Shown here piece by piece: positions 1 through 9,157 of a stretch of 64,000 bases of DNA. The stretch comes from Halioglobus japonicus. Lineage in GTDB: Bacteria; Pseudomonadota; Gammaproteobacteria; Pseudomonadales; Halieaceae. Below the pieces are notes generated by a model. That model was not told where the DNA came from and did no database searches. It was given only the letters and a program-made list of their open reading frames with translations. The position numbers were made by a program, and so were the translations under genes. Within the stretch, counting starts at the first letter, position 1, and each line of letters opens with the position of its first letter. Location of the stretch: NCBI GenBank assembly GCA_902705825.1, contig CACSIL010000006.1, positions 42,284 to 106,283 on the forward strand. Direction: 5' to 3'.

Positions 1-948
1 ACGCTCGCTGATGATTGAGCGGGCATCGGAAACTATGGTTTTAACCAGGTCTTCACAGCTGGGGATATCGTTAATCAAACCGCCGCACATACCCACGGTT
101 ACCATTCCCGCTTCAATATCACCGGTAGACCAGGCCTTTTCCTGGTTTGCCCCAGACACGAGGTGATGCACCATACCGAAGTCGCCGCCTTCCGCTTCGA
201 TTTCAGCCACCTTATCGGCCACGCTATTGCGGTAGACGCGCGCAGTGTTTTTGTAGGTGCGGAAAATGAGACGCGTCTGGTTCTCGTCCATCTCAACAAT
301 TTTCTGTTTGATTCCCTCGTGTATCGGCGCCTCTTTCGTGACCATAAAGCGCGAGCCCATATTGATGCCCTCACAACCGAGCGCCAGTGCAGCGGCGAGA
401 CCGCGTCCATCGGCGATACCACCGGAGGCCAAGACCGGAATTTTCAACGCCTGGGCTGCAGCCGGGAACAGTACCAGGCCGCCAACATCCTGCTCACCCG
501 GGTGACCCGCACATTCGAAGCCGTCGATACTGACAATATCAACCCCGATACGCTCGGCTTTCAGCGCGTGCCGAACTGCGACACACTTGTGGATAACCTT
601 CACGCCGTTGGCCTTGAGACGCTCCATAAACGGCTCTGGGCTGCGCCCGGCGGTTTCTACAATCTTTACACCACTGTCGATAATCACATCCAGAATATCG
701 TCGTAGTTGATCTCTGTCGTGACGACGCCAACCGTCAGATTCACCGCAAATGGCTTATCGGTAAGTGAACGGCATTTTTCGATTTCTGCACGCAAACCCT
801 CCAGTGTTGGCTGGGTCAGCGCGGTCATCACCCCGAGCGCGCCCGCATTGGACGCCGCAGCCGCCAGTTCAGCGGTTCCCACTCGCATCATGCCGCCGCA
901 CACGATCGGCGTTTCAATACCCAACAATTCTGTCACTCTGGTTTTCAT
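1..948 (-). CDS. Nitronate monooxygenase / 2-nitropropane dioxygenase-like flavoprotein (C-terminus cut by window edge)
   Basis: The frame is open from an ATG at 948 to the window start (316 codons), so the C-terminus is missing. The start has a good ribosome site (GGGAG) just upstream. The protein is a TIM-barrel FMN enzyme: the N-terminus contains TPIVCGGMM, followed by GALGVMTALTQP. Further on are HPGEQDVGG and the FMN phosphate-binding stretches VLASGGIADG and GCEGINMGSRF. Family members oxidise nitronates or act as NAD(P)H:flavin or enoyl reductases, and annotated nitronate monooxygenases of this type are common beside lipid-degradation genes. It is divergent from the MFS gene, with 125 bp between them. 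The exact substrate cannot be read from the sequence. Confidence 0.9.
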   Translation of the reverse strand, partial: MKTRVTELLGIETPIVCGGMMRVGTAELAAAASNAGALGVMTALTQPTLEGLRAEIEKCRSLTDKPFAVNLTVGVVTTEINYDDILDVIIDSGVKIVETAGRSPEPFMERLKANGVKVIHKCVAVRHALKAERIGVDIVSIDGFECAGHPGEQDVGGLVLFPAAAQALKIPVLASGGIADGRGLAAALALGCEGINMGSRFMVTKEAPIHEGIKQKIVEMDENQTRLIFRTYKNTARVYRNSVADKVAEIEAEGGDFGMVHHLVSGANQEKAWSTGDIEAGMVTVGMCGGLINDIPSCEDLVKTIVSDARSIISER

Positions 949-984
949 AGTCTTGGCTCCCTGAGCTTGATCTGTATACTAAAA

Positions 985-1030
985 TTTGTGCAGAGACTTT
1001 ATATATCGGCATATAGTATGTCAAATAATT
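985..1030. promoter_or_regulatory. AT-rich imperfect palindrome in the divergent promoter region
   Basis: The 125-bp gap between the nitronate monooxygenase-like gene and the MFS gene contains an AT-rich stretch around 1000-1018 (TATATATCGGCATATAGTA). It has TATAT and ATATA arms about a CGGC centre. This fits an operator or overlapping divergent promoters, but no specific regulator can be assigned. Confidence 0.3.
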
Positions 1031-1073
1031 CCCGGCCGCTCTGAAACGCGATAAATCGATTTCAGTACCCTGT

Positions 1074-2603
1074 TTGCGCCAGTCAGGGTATCTTGATGCA
1101 GATAAATACAAAACGTCACTCCCCAAAGAGGGGGCTGCCGTCAATAAGCACTGGCTCAAGGTGACTGACATCCACAGCAACATCCATACTTCAACGAAGA
1201 TTTACTATGGTATTGGTGGCGGCGTTTATGCCATCAAGGAATCGGCGTACGCGATATTTATCCTGTTGTTCTATACACAGGTACTGGGTTTATCCGGCGC
1301 GGTGACCGGCGCGATCGTTGCGATCAGCCTGATTTGGGATGGCATCTCCGACCCGCTGATCGGCAGCTGGTCGGACCGACTGCGCAGCCGTTATGGCCGC
1401 CGACACCCCTTCATGGTTTACAGCACACTGCCCATTGCGATTGGTTTTGTCGGTTTGTTTGCACCGCCGGACAGCGTGGTCGATTCATCGACATTGCTCG
1501 CGTGCTGGCTGCTGTTCTGGTCCCTATGGGTGCGAACGTTTATCACCGCTTTTACCATTCCGCATCTTGCCCTGAGCGCAGAGTTAACCAGCGATTATCA
1601 CGGGCGCAGCCAGCTGATGGCGATGCGCCTGGGCTCGATGTTTTTGGTCGGCCTGCTGTTACCGGCTGTCGCGCTCACCATGATTTTTGATTCAGCAGGA
1701 GGCATTGATGGTCGCTTTGTGCCGGGGAATTACCCTGTATACGGCGTGCTGTGTGCCGGCCTTGCTGTCGGCCTCAGCTTTATCAGTGTGATGGGCACAC
1801 GTCATCACACCAGCTGTCCGGACATGAGTGGCGAGCACTACAACCTGCCCCGTTTTCGCGATTTCATCGATGACATACGCCAGACGTTTCGCAACAGGAT
1901 GTTCCGTACAATGCTCGGCTTTGAAGTGGCCTCGGCGATAGGATGGGGCTGTTATTCAACGCTTAACATCCTCGTGGCGACCTATGTATTTGAATTCAGC
2001 TCAGATGAAGTCGCTCTGATACTGGCCGTTCCGGGACTACTGGGCGTCGTGCTGGTCGGGATGACACTCAAACCGCTCAACAAGCGATGGCAGAAGCCAC
2101 AACTGCTTCGTCTGGCCGTCTGGGGTATGCTGTTCAACTCGCTGTGGCTGCTGCCTCTCAAGCTCGCCGATATGCTGCCAGCCAACGGTAGCCCATTGCT
2201 GTTGCCGCTGGTTTTGCTCAGCAGTACGGTATTTATGTTTTGCTTTTTCTTACGCGCGATTAATGCGATGTCACTGGTGGCGGACATCACCGACCAGCAC
2301 GAAATTGAAGCCGGCGAACGCAAGGAAGGCGGGTTCTTCGCTGTGATGACGTTCATCGTCAAAATAGCCAGCCTGGTTGGGCCGCTCTATGGCGGCATCG
2401 TTCTGGATTTGGTCGGCATGACAAACAAGGACCTTCCGGGCGAGGTGGCTGAATCCGCATTAACCGGATTGATCTGGGCCTCTCTGTCGATCGCGATACT
2501 CACGCTGGTGATAGCCCTGATCTATGCCTACAAATTCAAGTTCAGCAAAGAGCAGATGGAGGAGATACAAACCACGCTGCGCGCACAACGCGCAGCGAAC
2601 TGA
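1074..2603 (+). CDS. MFS transporter, GPH (glycoside-pentoside-hexuronide:cation symporter) type
   Basis: This is an inner-membrane 12-helix secondary transporter. The signature WDGISDPLIGSWSDR, followed by RSRYGRRHPFM, is the conserved loop 2-3 region of the GPH/MelB-like family. A similar loop recurs in the second half (VADITDQHEIEAGERKEG). At up to 509 aa it is near the usual length (450-500). The start is uncertain. The longest frame begins at a TTG (1074); an in-frame GTG at 1161 would give 480 aa beginning VTDIHSNIH and better fits the family length. In lipid- and steroid-degrading proteobacteria GPH-like carriers often sit beside CoA ligase and SDR genes, as here, so the substrate may be a hydrophobic acid rather than a sugar. 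That is inference. Confidence 0.88.
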   Translation: MRQSGYLDADKYKTSLPKEGAAVNKHWLKVTDIHSNIHTSTKIYYGIGGGVYAIKESAYAIFILLFYTQVLGLSGAVTGAIVAISLIWDGISDPLIGSWSDRLRSRYGRRHPFMVYSTLPIAIGFVGLFAPPDSVVDSSTLLACWLLFWSLWVRTFITAFTIPHLALSAELTSDYHGRSQLMAMRLGSMFLVGLLLPAVALTMIFDSAGGIDGRFVPGNYPVYGVLCAGLAVGLSFISVMGTRHHTSCPDMSGEHYNLPRFRDFIDDIRQTFRNRMFRTMLGFEVASAIGWGCYSTLNILVATYVFEFSSDEVALILAVPGLLGVVLVGMTLKPLNKRWQKPQLLRLAVWGMLFNSLWLLPLKLADMLPANGSPLLLPLVLLSSTVFMFCFFLRAINAMSLVADITDQHEIEAGERKEGGFFAVMTFIVKIASLVGPLYGGIVLDLVGMTNKDLPGEVAESALTGLIWASLSIAILTLVIALIYAYKFKFSKEQMEEIQTTLRAQRAAN

Positions 2604-2613
2604 AAATACAGTA

Positions 2614-4140
2614 TCAGTGCGCGCCGCTGAAGCGCTCACGCAGCAGATTTTTTTGCACTTTACCCATCGCATTGCGCGGCAAAGTATCGACCAACTCTAC
2701 CCGCTTGGGCACCTTGAAGTTGGCCAACTGGGTCTTGCAGTGAGCGATCACCGCGTCAGCACTGGGAACACCGGCCGCAGACGCCGCACGGTCGGCGACG
2801 ATCACGGCGACCACGGCCTCACCAAAGTCAGCATGGGGAACACCGATAACGGCCGACTCACCGACCCCTGGCATATCATCGATCACCAGCTCTATTTCCT
2901 TGGGATATACATTGAGGCCACCACAGATCACCATATCCTTGGCGCGCCCGACGATGGATATATAACCGTCTGCGTCCACGCAAGCTTTGTCGCCCGTATT
3001 AAAAAAGCCATCGGCGGTAAAATCCTCGGCGGTTTTGTCCGGCATCCGCCAATAGCCACCGAACACATTGGGGCCTTTTACCTGCAGGTTGCCGATCTCG
3101 CCATCGGCCAATGGTGTTCCGCTGTCGTCGACAATTCGAACGGTTACATCGGGCAGTGCGGGCCCGACGGTACCCGCGCGGCGCTCACCGTGTAGCGGAT
3201 TGGATGCGTTCATGCCGGTCTCGGACATACCGTACCGTTCGAGAATGGTATGCCCCGTGCGCGTTTGGAATTCCACAAACGTCTCAGCCAGCAGTGGCGC
3301 GGAACCCGATATAAACAAGCGCATGTTCGCGCAACACTCGGGACCAAAATCAGGGTTGCTCAGCAGGCGGGTGTAGTAAGTGGGCACGCCCATCATCACG
3401 GTGCAATCCGCCATGGCAACCACGGCCGCCTTGTCGCTGAAGCGACTGTGCCATGCCATGCTCGCGCCGCTCATCAACACGCAGTTCACCGCGACAAACA
3501 ATCCGTGCACATGGTAGATCGGCAACATATGCAGCAGCCGGTCCGAGGTGGAAAAACCCCATAACTCAACCAGCGTTTCAGCATTGGAGCGCAGATTATC
3601 GTGGCTCAGCATAATGCCTTTGGGCCGCCCGGTGGTGCCCGATGAATACAGTAGTGCCGCCATATCGGCACCGTCACATTGAGCGACCTCTGCCTCTGCG
3701 CTTGCCTTGACAGCTAGCGCCATCAGGCTGCCACTGCCATCGGCATCCAGAGTGAGTACGGCTTGCACGCCTTTCGCGGGCAGTACGGACTCAATAGTAT
3801 CGACCGCATCGCCGGCACAAATCACGATGCCAGGTTCTGCGTTACTCAGGAAATAGGCGAGCTCTGCCGCTGTATAGGCTGTATTCAGCGGATGATAGAC
3901 CAGCCCTGCACGCAGACAGGCCAGATAGAGGAATAAGTTCTCGACCGATTTTTCAACCTGCACAGTGACCCTGTCACCCGGCACCGCACCTGCCTGCAAC
4001 AGACTGTTGGCGATGCGCGCAGAAGCCTCCTCTGCATCGGCGTAGGTCACACGGCGCTCCGCTGCGGTGAGCAACAGTGCATCGCGGTCTGCTGGAAATT
4101 TTTGTTGGTAGTGTGCGTAGAGGTTGGCGTTGTCGGTCAT
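2614..4140 (-). CDS. AMP-forming acyl-CoA synthetase, malonyl-CoA synthetase (MatB)-like
   Basis: It activates a carboxylic acid to the acyl-adenylate and then to the CoA thioester in the cytosol. ANL-superfamily motifs are in order: the P-loop YSSGTTGRPKGIMLSHDNL, YGMSETGMN, TGDKACVDADGYISIVGR, and the C-terminal catalytic lysine in NAMGKVQKN. The block YHPLNTAYTAAELAYFL and the length (508 aa) resemble malonate-CoA ligases rather than long-chain ligases, but substrate residues were not checked. The ATG at 4140 (MTDNANLYAHYQ) is preferred over an upstream in-frame start at 4215, which adds 25 residues lacking family character. It converges with the MFS gene (11 bp) and diverges from the SDR. 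Confidence 0.9.
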   Translation of the reverse strand: MTDNANLYAHYQQKFPADRDALLLTAAERRVTYADAEEASARIANSLLQAGAVPGDRVTVQVEKSVENLFLYLACLRAGLVYHPLNTAYTAAELAYFLSNAEPGIVICAGDAVDTIESVLPAKGVQAVLTLDADGSGSLMALAVKASAEAEVAQCDGADMAALLYSSGTTGRPKGIMLSHDNLRSNAETLVELWGFSTSDRLLHMLPIYHVHGLFVAVNCVLMSGASMAWHSRFSDKAAVVAMADCTVMMGVPTYYTRLLSNPDFGPECCANMRLFISGSAPLLAETFVEFQTRTGHTILERYGMSETGMNASNPLHGERRAGTVGPALPDVTVRIVDDSGTPLADGEIGNLQVKGPNVFGGYWRMPDKTAEDFTADGFFNTGDKACVDADGYISIVGRAKDMVICGGLNVYPKEIELVIDDMPGVGESAVIGVPHADFGEAVVAVIVADRAASAAGVPSADAVIAHCKTQLANFKVPKRVELVDTLPRNAMGKVQKNLLRERFSGAH

Positions 4141-4241
4141 GCTGGGCTTTCTCGGCTGCTTTATCGGGCTGCTTGCTGGGGCCATGAGACTATGCCAAGC
4201 TACTTTCAAATTCACAAGTTGATATCTCTGGAAGGTTAGTC

Positions 4242-5000
4242 ATGCAGTTGGAATCCAAAGTAGCGGTAATAACCGGTGCAGCACGAGGACTGGGCCGCGC
4301 CTACGCTGTCGCCATGGCCGCAGAAGGCGCTTCGATACTGGCGTGTGACATCAGTGACTGCAGTGAAACGGTGGCTGAGGTTAAAGCCGCGGGCGGGCGC
4401 ATCGAATCGGTAGTCACCGATATCACCGACATGGATAGCTGCCGCGCGATGGCCGATGCCGCTGTCTCCGCGTTCGGCAAAATCGATATCCTGGTCAACA
4501 ACGCCGCGCTGTACGCAACGCTGAAAGGTGCCCGTTTCGAAGACCTGGATGAAGCACAGTGGGACGCGGTAATGAACGTGAATATCAAAGGCGTTTGGCA
4601 GTGCTGTAAAGCCGTGGTGAAGCCGATGCGTGAAGCGGGCGGTGGATCGATAATCAATGTCTCGTCACTCGCTGCGGTGTACGGGTTACCCTATGGTCTG
4701 GATTACGTCGCCTCCAAAGCGGCCGTCATCGGCATGACACGAGGCATGGCGCGAGAGTTGGGTAAAGACCTTATCAGGGTGAATGCCATCGCGCCTTCAG
4801 CGGTAATGACCGAGGGCACACAGGATTTCTTTGGCGAGAAATTTGAAAAAGCCAAGTCAGTCATCGCACAGGGGCAGATCATACAGCGCAACCTGGAACC
4901 GGCTGACCTGACCGGGACGGTACTCTATCTCGCCTCGGACGCGAGCAGCCTGGTAACAGGGCAAACGCATATGGTGGATGGCGGCTCCTGGTTCCTGTAG
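4242..5000 (+). CDS. Short-chain dehydrogenase/reductase
   Basis: This is a classical SDR of 252 aa. The N-terminal nucleotide-binding motif is TGAARGLG (about residues 12-19), the NNAA motif lies in VNNAALY, the catalytic Ser in NVSSLAAVYG, and YVASK supplies the Tyr and Lys. The C-terminus LVTGQTHMVDGGSWF is typical. It interconverts an alcohol and a ketone with NAD(P)H; Asp in ILACDISD after beta-2 suggests NAD preference. A GGAAGG site precedes the ATG. Divergence from the CoA ligase suggests shared control of one catabolic pathway (inference). Confidence 0.93.
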   Translation: MQLESKVAVITGAARGLGRAYAVAMAAEGASILACDISDCSETVAEVKAAGGRIESVVTDITDMDSCRAMADAAVSAFGKIDILVNNAALYATLKGARFEDLDEAQWDAVMNVNIKGVWQCCKAVVKPMREAGGGSIINVSSLAAVYGLPYGLDYVASKAAVIGMTRGMARELGKDLIRVNAIAPSAVMTEGTQDFFGEKFEKAKSVIAQGQIIQRNLEPADLTGTVLYLASDASSLVTGQTHMVDGGSWFL

Positions 5001-5087
5001 CGGCAGACGCAGTAACGTGCCTTCACTGAAGGCGCGAACTCTGCAAGCGAAGCGCCGGAAGTTTTCCAAGCATCCCCCTTCAAACAG

Positions 5088-7523
5088 CTACTCCTCGAGC
5101 AGCAATGTCTCACCGATCTGGTTGGCGATAATATCCGCTTCGCAGAACGGCCAGCGTATCCACTCTTTGTTGGAATAGAGTTTCGTTTGGTCGGCAAAGT
5201 GGGCAGAGGCTGGATCGGTGGACTGTGACGGCACCTGTATCACATCGGCTATCGGACACTCGGAGTCATCCCAGGTGACGACCTGAATATAGGAGTTCCC
5301 TGAGCCCGGATTTTTGTAACCGCCCTCAGACAGACCGACACTGATTGCACCGTAGATTCCCGCCGGGCCATAGCCACCGTGGATAGGCACATTCTCGCCA
5401 TTGCGCTCGAGGAACTGCACCTCTGCCCAGGGCGCATCCAATGCGACTCCCGCAGCCACCAAATTACTGCGGGCGGTTTCCAGCGCTGCAATGACGCGGG
5501 TATGATTTGCCGCCACCCCCAGATCAATGCCCGAGGGCGTATTCAACGGATCCTCAGCGTCAAAGTCGATTCGCCAGAATTCATCGCTTTGCACAATGTT
5601 TTGAAAGGGGTTTTCCAGTTCACTGCGAATCGCCTTCCAGAACTCGATAAAGACCTGAGCGCCACGGCTATCCAGATCGACCTTCCTGTCCCAACCGGCA
5701 AGTGCCGCGCAGGCGTCCGCAACACCACTGGCCGCCGGCAGCGCACAGACATCCAGCACATCATCAAGTACCGATTCAGCGCCGTAAACCCGGTTGCTAT
5801 ACATCAACGCCTTCACTTTCTCCACGTCGAATAGTGGGTCCATACTGTTCTGCTGCTCTGCCACCATAATGTGTCCGATGCGTGTACGCAGGAACTGTTG
5901 TGTACCTTCATGGCCCAACGGCCCCATTACCGTGGGGTAGCCTTCCAGTGGATTATTCGCATCTGACAGCCAGTAGCTGTTATTGCTGTTGCCGACGTAG
6001 TCTGTTGTCATCAATTGCGGCAGTTTGCCGCTGCTGTACAAGTTGGTGCCCGCTGGCGCATCTGGGTCTGTACCCCATTCGCACCCCGGGTCAGAGCCAT
6101 CCAGGGATACGATAACGTTGGTGGTCAGTTCTGCGAGCAGCGGACCAACAATGCCATTGATACAGGTATCCAGTTGCGCTTGAGTGATGAACGGAATGGC
6201 AGAGACTTCGCCATAGAACGCATCGCCATGTCGGTCTGCGGCCAAATCGTGGAACACCGGATTACCAATCAGCTTGAGAGCGTCAACGTACTCCTGCATG
6301 TTCGTGGCCTTGGCTTTGTCTGCCCACTGCTGGACAAAGCGTGGACCGGTATCGAGGTTGGCGTCCCTGAATGCGAGGATCGAACCATTGAACATCGGCC
6401 AGCCGTCGAGCAGCGCCTCCTCGTTTTTCAGATTCAATATAGGACCGTAATGCGAGGTATAGAACGTGTAACTGCGCGTCTCCATTGAACCGTCGTCCTG
6501 CTTCGCGAGCACTTCGACCTCTGTTTGCTCGATATCGCGCCACTGCCCGTCATATTCGTACTGCAGCGGGTTTTCAGGGTTCAATTTAAGTTCATAGAGA
6601 CTGAAGCGGTTGGCGTAGGACACGGTGTGTGTCCAGGCCACGTCCTTATTAAAGCCAATACCGACAATCGGGGTGCCATGCAGAGCAGCACCAGCGGCAT
6701 CATAGACACCGGGAATCGTTAGATGCACCTGGTACCAGGCGCCATCGCCAAACCATGGCTGGTGGGGATTGCCCAGTAAAATACCACTGCCATTGGTGGT
6801 GGCATCGCGGCCCAGCGCCAAAGCATTACTGCCCACATTCCGCATCTCCTGGGTGGCGTCTGCAAGCGAAGTCGCCGCGCCCTGCAGTGCCTCTACCGAT
6901 GGCATTACCGCTGCCAGCGCAGGCGAAGGGCCTTCGACGGACAGCATGGCCTGCTTGAAGATACCCTGGTCAGAACTCCCCCGGAGCGAGACCTTGCGCA
7001 GAAACATCCAGTAATCGATGCTATCGAAAGCGTAGACCCACTCGGCATTCCTACACCCCCACTCGCCTTCCGGAAGATTCTCCACACCGGTTTCTTCCAG
7101 ATAGCGGTTCATGCCACGGGTGAAACCCTCGGCCACGTCCTTGGCAAACTGTGGCAGCTGACTGACCAGCTCTCGTTCGAATGTCTCTTTGTCACCGTTA
7201 ATGAAGCGCCAGAGTAGATCGTCGTTTACATTGCCCTCGTCTTCGCCCATTAACTCAGCGGAACGGCCACTACTCTCAGCGACCAGGCGCATCGTCACGC
7301 AGTAATTATCCTGCGCATACGCGTAGCCATAGCCGTAACCCAAACCCTTCCAGTCCTGCGCAGTGACATGGGGTATGCCGTATTCCGTGCGCCGCACCTC
7401 TGCGGCGAATACGTCATCGGGGGCGGGCTCAGGCGAGTCATTCTGGCTATCGTTGGAGTCACTACAAGCGCCCACCAGCAGGGTCGAGGCCAGTACACAG
7501 CTATACCAAATCTTCAGAGACAT
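5088..7523 (-). CDS. Penicillin acylase / acyl-homoserine lactone acylase family lipoprotein
   Basis: This is an N-terminal nucleophile hydrolase that cleaves amide bonds of N-acylated substrates (beta-lactams, N-acyl-homoserine lactones or acylated peptides). From the ATG at 7523 it is 811 aa with lipobox LLVGAC, so it is probably anchored in the envelope; an upstream start at 7559 would spoil the signal sequence. The alpha-chain contains EYGIPHVTA and the Gly-Tyr-rich GYGYGYAYAQDN. Autocatalytic cleavage is expected before Ser232 (NVGSNALALG, Ser codon at 6828-6830), which then becomes the beta-chain nucleophile. NPHQPWFG and a beta-chain Asn in GNSNNSYWLSDANNP are also typical. PvdQ/QuiP-type quorum quenching is possible but unproven. 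Confidence 0.92.
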   Translation of the reverse strand: MSLKIWYSCVLASTLLVGACSDSNDSQNDSPEPAPDDVFAAEVRRTEYGIPHVTAQDWKGLGYGYGYAYAQDNYCVTMRLVAESSGRSAELMGEDEGNVNDDLLWRFINGDKETFERELVSQLPQFAKDVAEGFTRGMNRYLEETGVENLPEGEWGCRNAEWVYAFDSIDYWMFLRKVSLRGSSDQGIFKQAMLSVEGPSPALAAVMPSVEALQGAATSLADATQEMRNVGSNALALGRDATTNGSGILLGNPHQPWFGDGAWYQVHLTIPGVYDAAGAALHGTPIVGIGFNKDVAWTHTVSYANRFSLYELKLNPENPLQYEYDGQWRDIEQTEVEVLAKQDDGSMETRSYTFYTSHYGPILNLKNEEALLDGWPMFNGSILAFRDANLDTGPRFVQQWADKAKATNMQEYVDALKLIGNPVFHDLAADRHGDAFYGEVSAIPFITQAQLDTCINGIVGPLLAELTTNVIVSLDGSDPGCEWGTDPDAPAGTNLYSSGKLPQLMTTDYVGNSNNSYWLSDANNPLEGYPTVMGPLGHEGTQQFLRTRIGHIMVAEQQNSMDPLFDVEKVKALMYSNRVYGAESVLDDVLDVCALPAASGVADACAALAGWDRKVDLDSRGAQVFIEFWKAIRSELENPFQNIVQSDEFWRIDFDAEDPLNTPSGIDLGVAANHTRVIAALETARSNLVAAGVALDAPWAEVQFLERNGENVPIHGGYGPAGIYGAISVGLSEGGYKNPGSGNSYIQVVTWDDSECPIADVIQVPSQSTDPASAHFADQTKLYSNKEWIRWPFCEADIIANQIGETLLLEE

Positions 7524-7635
7524 GAGGCTACCTTTTATTGTTATTCGTACGCTCATCATTATGGTCTATCAGTTTTCAAGTGCAAGAGACACCCGGTTCA
7601 GCCTGTTGTACGCCACACCTTATAAATAGGGGACA

Positions 7636-7657
7636 GCCGCTGCTTACAAACAGCGGC
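7636..7657. other. Hairpin between GST and acylase genes
   Basis: A 7-bp perfect stem (GCCGCTG / CAGCGGC) with an 8-nt loop lies downstream of the GST stop on the minus strand and upstream of the acylase. No clear U-run follows, so it may be a weak terminator or an mRNA-stabilising structure. Confidence 0.35.
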
Positions 7658-7671
7658 GAATCGACGCGCTA

Positions 7672-8295
7672 TCAAGCCACCAGCCCTACCGTCGTACTCT
7701 GCATTGGCACGAACCCGGGCAACGCTTCAACGCGATTTAGCCAAAGACGTATGTTGGGATAGGGGTGCAGTGAAACATCACCTTCGGGCGCGTGGGCGAT
7801 ATAGGCATAGTTAGAGACATCGGCGATGCTCGGCGAGCTCCCCGCCAGCCACTCTCGCCCCTTGAGATGCGCGTCCAGCACACTCAGCACATTATTGGCC
7901 ACTTCGATCGCACGCTGGTGATCCAGTGTCGCTGCGAACACGTTTACCAACCTAGCAGCAGCTGGCCCGAAGGCCACCGGGCCGGCAGCTATTGACAGGA
8001 AACGCTGCACCTCGGCGGCTGCCACCGGGTCCCTCGGCAGCCAGGTGTTGCCGGTATCGTAACGCGTAGCCAGATACACCAATATAGCGTTGGAATCTGC
8101 AATCACGGTATCGCCGTCCTGCAGCACAGGCACCTGTGCGAAACGATTCATCGCCAGAAAAGCGGCCTGTTTATGCTCGCCTGCGGCCAGATCCACATCG
8201 ACCAGTTCCGCGTCGATGCCCAGCAGCGACAAAAACAGCTGCGCACGATGGGCATGGCCAGACAGCGCGTGGCGGTAGAGTTTGATGTTGTTCAT
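7672..8295 (-). CDS. Glutathione S-transferase family protein
   Basis: This is a 207-aa cytosolic GST with the two-domain layout. The thioredoxin-like N-domain (about residues 1-80) has LYRHALSGHAHRAQLFL, the cis-proline loop QVPVLQDGD and the gamma-Glu-binding DSNAILVYLA. The all-helical C-domain contains GREWLAGSSPSIADVSNYAY, the conserved N-capping box region. It conjugates glutathione to electrophiles or has a peroxidase or isomerase role; the substrate is unknown. A good ribosome site (GGAGACAGG) precedes the ATG. It is followed on the same strand by the acylase, about 150 bp away. Confidence 0.93.
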   Translation of the reverse strand: MNNIKLYRHALSGHAHRAQLFLSLLGIDAELVDVDLAAGEHKQAAFLAMNRFAQVPVLQDGDTVIADSNAILVYLATRYDTGNTWLPRDPVAAAEVQRFLSIAAGPVAFGPAAARLVNVFAATLDHQRAIEVANNVLSVLDAHLKGREWLAGSSPSIADVSNYAYIAHAPEGDVSLHPYPNIRLWLNRVEALPGFVPMQSTTVGLVA

Positions 8296-8406
8296 GATCC
8301 TGTCTCCTTGATTGATTTACGGGTAGGGGGTTTTTCATCGGGTTGTCTTTGCCGGTTAGAGCATTCGGCTCCAGCGAGCGGAATGCTTGTCTGATAGCAA
8401 TCTCTG

Positions 8407-9036
8407 CTAGGGCGGAGCTATTCCCGGCGGGCTAATGTCAGCTCCTGCCAGCAGGTTTTTCAGGTGGGCGTTCTCCGCGCGCAATGCGCTCAGCTGCCCC
8501 TCAATATCGGCCTCGGTATACCGCGGGGTAATATGCTGCGGACAGTTCCAGTCAAAGCCCTCCACCTCAATGAATAAGCCCCGCTCGATTTTTGCCGGGT
8601 AATTTTCATCTTTCAGGCGCGCCAGTTGTTCCGCCTCATCCGCGCCAACCGGTCGCACCCGGCCAAGCATTTTGAGCCTTTTGCGGTTGGGGTAATCCAT
8701 AAAAAACAGCGCCACCCGGTTATCCGACGTTAAGTTACCGTTGCTGACATACTGGCGATTACCGGCGTAGTCGGCGAAACCGATGGTGCGTTCGTCCAGC
8801 ACTTTCATAAAACCCACAGGGCCGCCGCGGTGCTGAACGTAAGGCCAGCCGGTTTCGCTTACACTGGCCATGTAAAAACTGTCGCGAGCAGCGATGAATG
8901 CGGCTTCACGGTCACCGAGTTGGTGATGATGATCCTCGCCCTCATCCATCCGGGCATAAGCCGTGCGGCTGCCCTTTTCCAACTGGATGGCCCGGACAAT
9001 CGGGGTAAAGGCAATCTGGGCAAACTTGTGAGCCAT
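8407..9036 (-). CDS. Pyridoxamine 5'-phosphate oxidase-fold flavoprotein
   Basis: This is a split-barrel FMN protein of 209 aa. DSFYMASVSETGWPYVQHRGGP followed by FADYAGNRQYVSNGNL and the strand RVALFFMDYPNRKRLKMLGRVR are characteristic of the PPOX-like general-stress/ferredoxin-reductase-associated group. The ATG at 9036 has GGAGG six nucleotides upstream and is preferred over an in-frame start at 9069. A short C-terminal helix (ADIEGQLSALRAENAHLKNLL) may form a coiled coil. The gene is divergent from a LysR regulator, its probable controller. The substrate is unknown; these proteins often reduce small electrophiles or bind flavin or F420. Confidence 0.88.
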   Translation of the reverse strand: MAHKFAQIAFTPIVRAIQLEKGSRTAYARMDEGEDHHHQLGDREAAFIAARDSFYMASVSETGWPYVQHRGGPVGFMKVLDERTIGFADYAGNRQYVSNGNLTSDNRVALFFMDYPNRKRLKMLGRVRPVGADEAEQLARLKDENYPAKIERGLFIEVEGFDWNCPQHITPRYTEADIEGQLSALRAENAHLKNLLAGADISPPGIAPP

Positions 9037-9100
9037 ATTGAATCCTCCGGCCGTGCTGTGTGTGAACATCCCGTGACAGGGCCACCTTCTCAGATTCCTT

Positions 9101-9157
9101 TTAAGATAAGAATATTCTATTATTGCAATTGTTTATTTCACTAAATGGAATAATAGA
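9101..9157. promoter_or_regulatory. Candidate LysR operator in the PPOX/LysR divergent region
   Basis: The 120-bp divergent spacer contains a perfect 10-bp palindrome AGAATATTCT (9109-9118), an AT-rich T-N11-A type site. A 9-bp inverted repeat TCTATTATT (9116-9124) / AATAATAGA (9149-9157) has its second arm overlapping the LysR start codon. This placement fits autorepression plus activation of the divergent flavoprotein gene. Confidence 0.5.

Noticed and set aside
163..768. 201-aa plus-strand ORF
   Set aside because: It is antisense to the nitronate monooxygenase-like gene and has no protein-like motifs.
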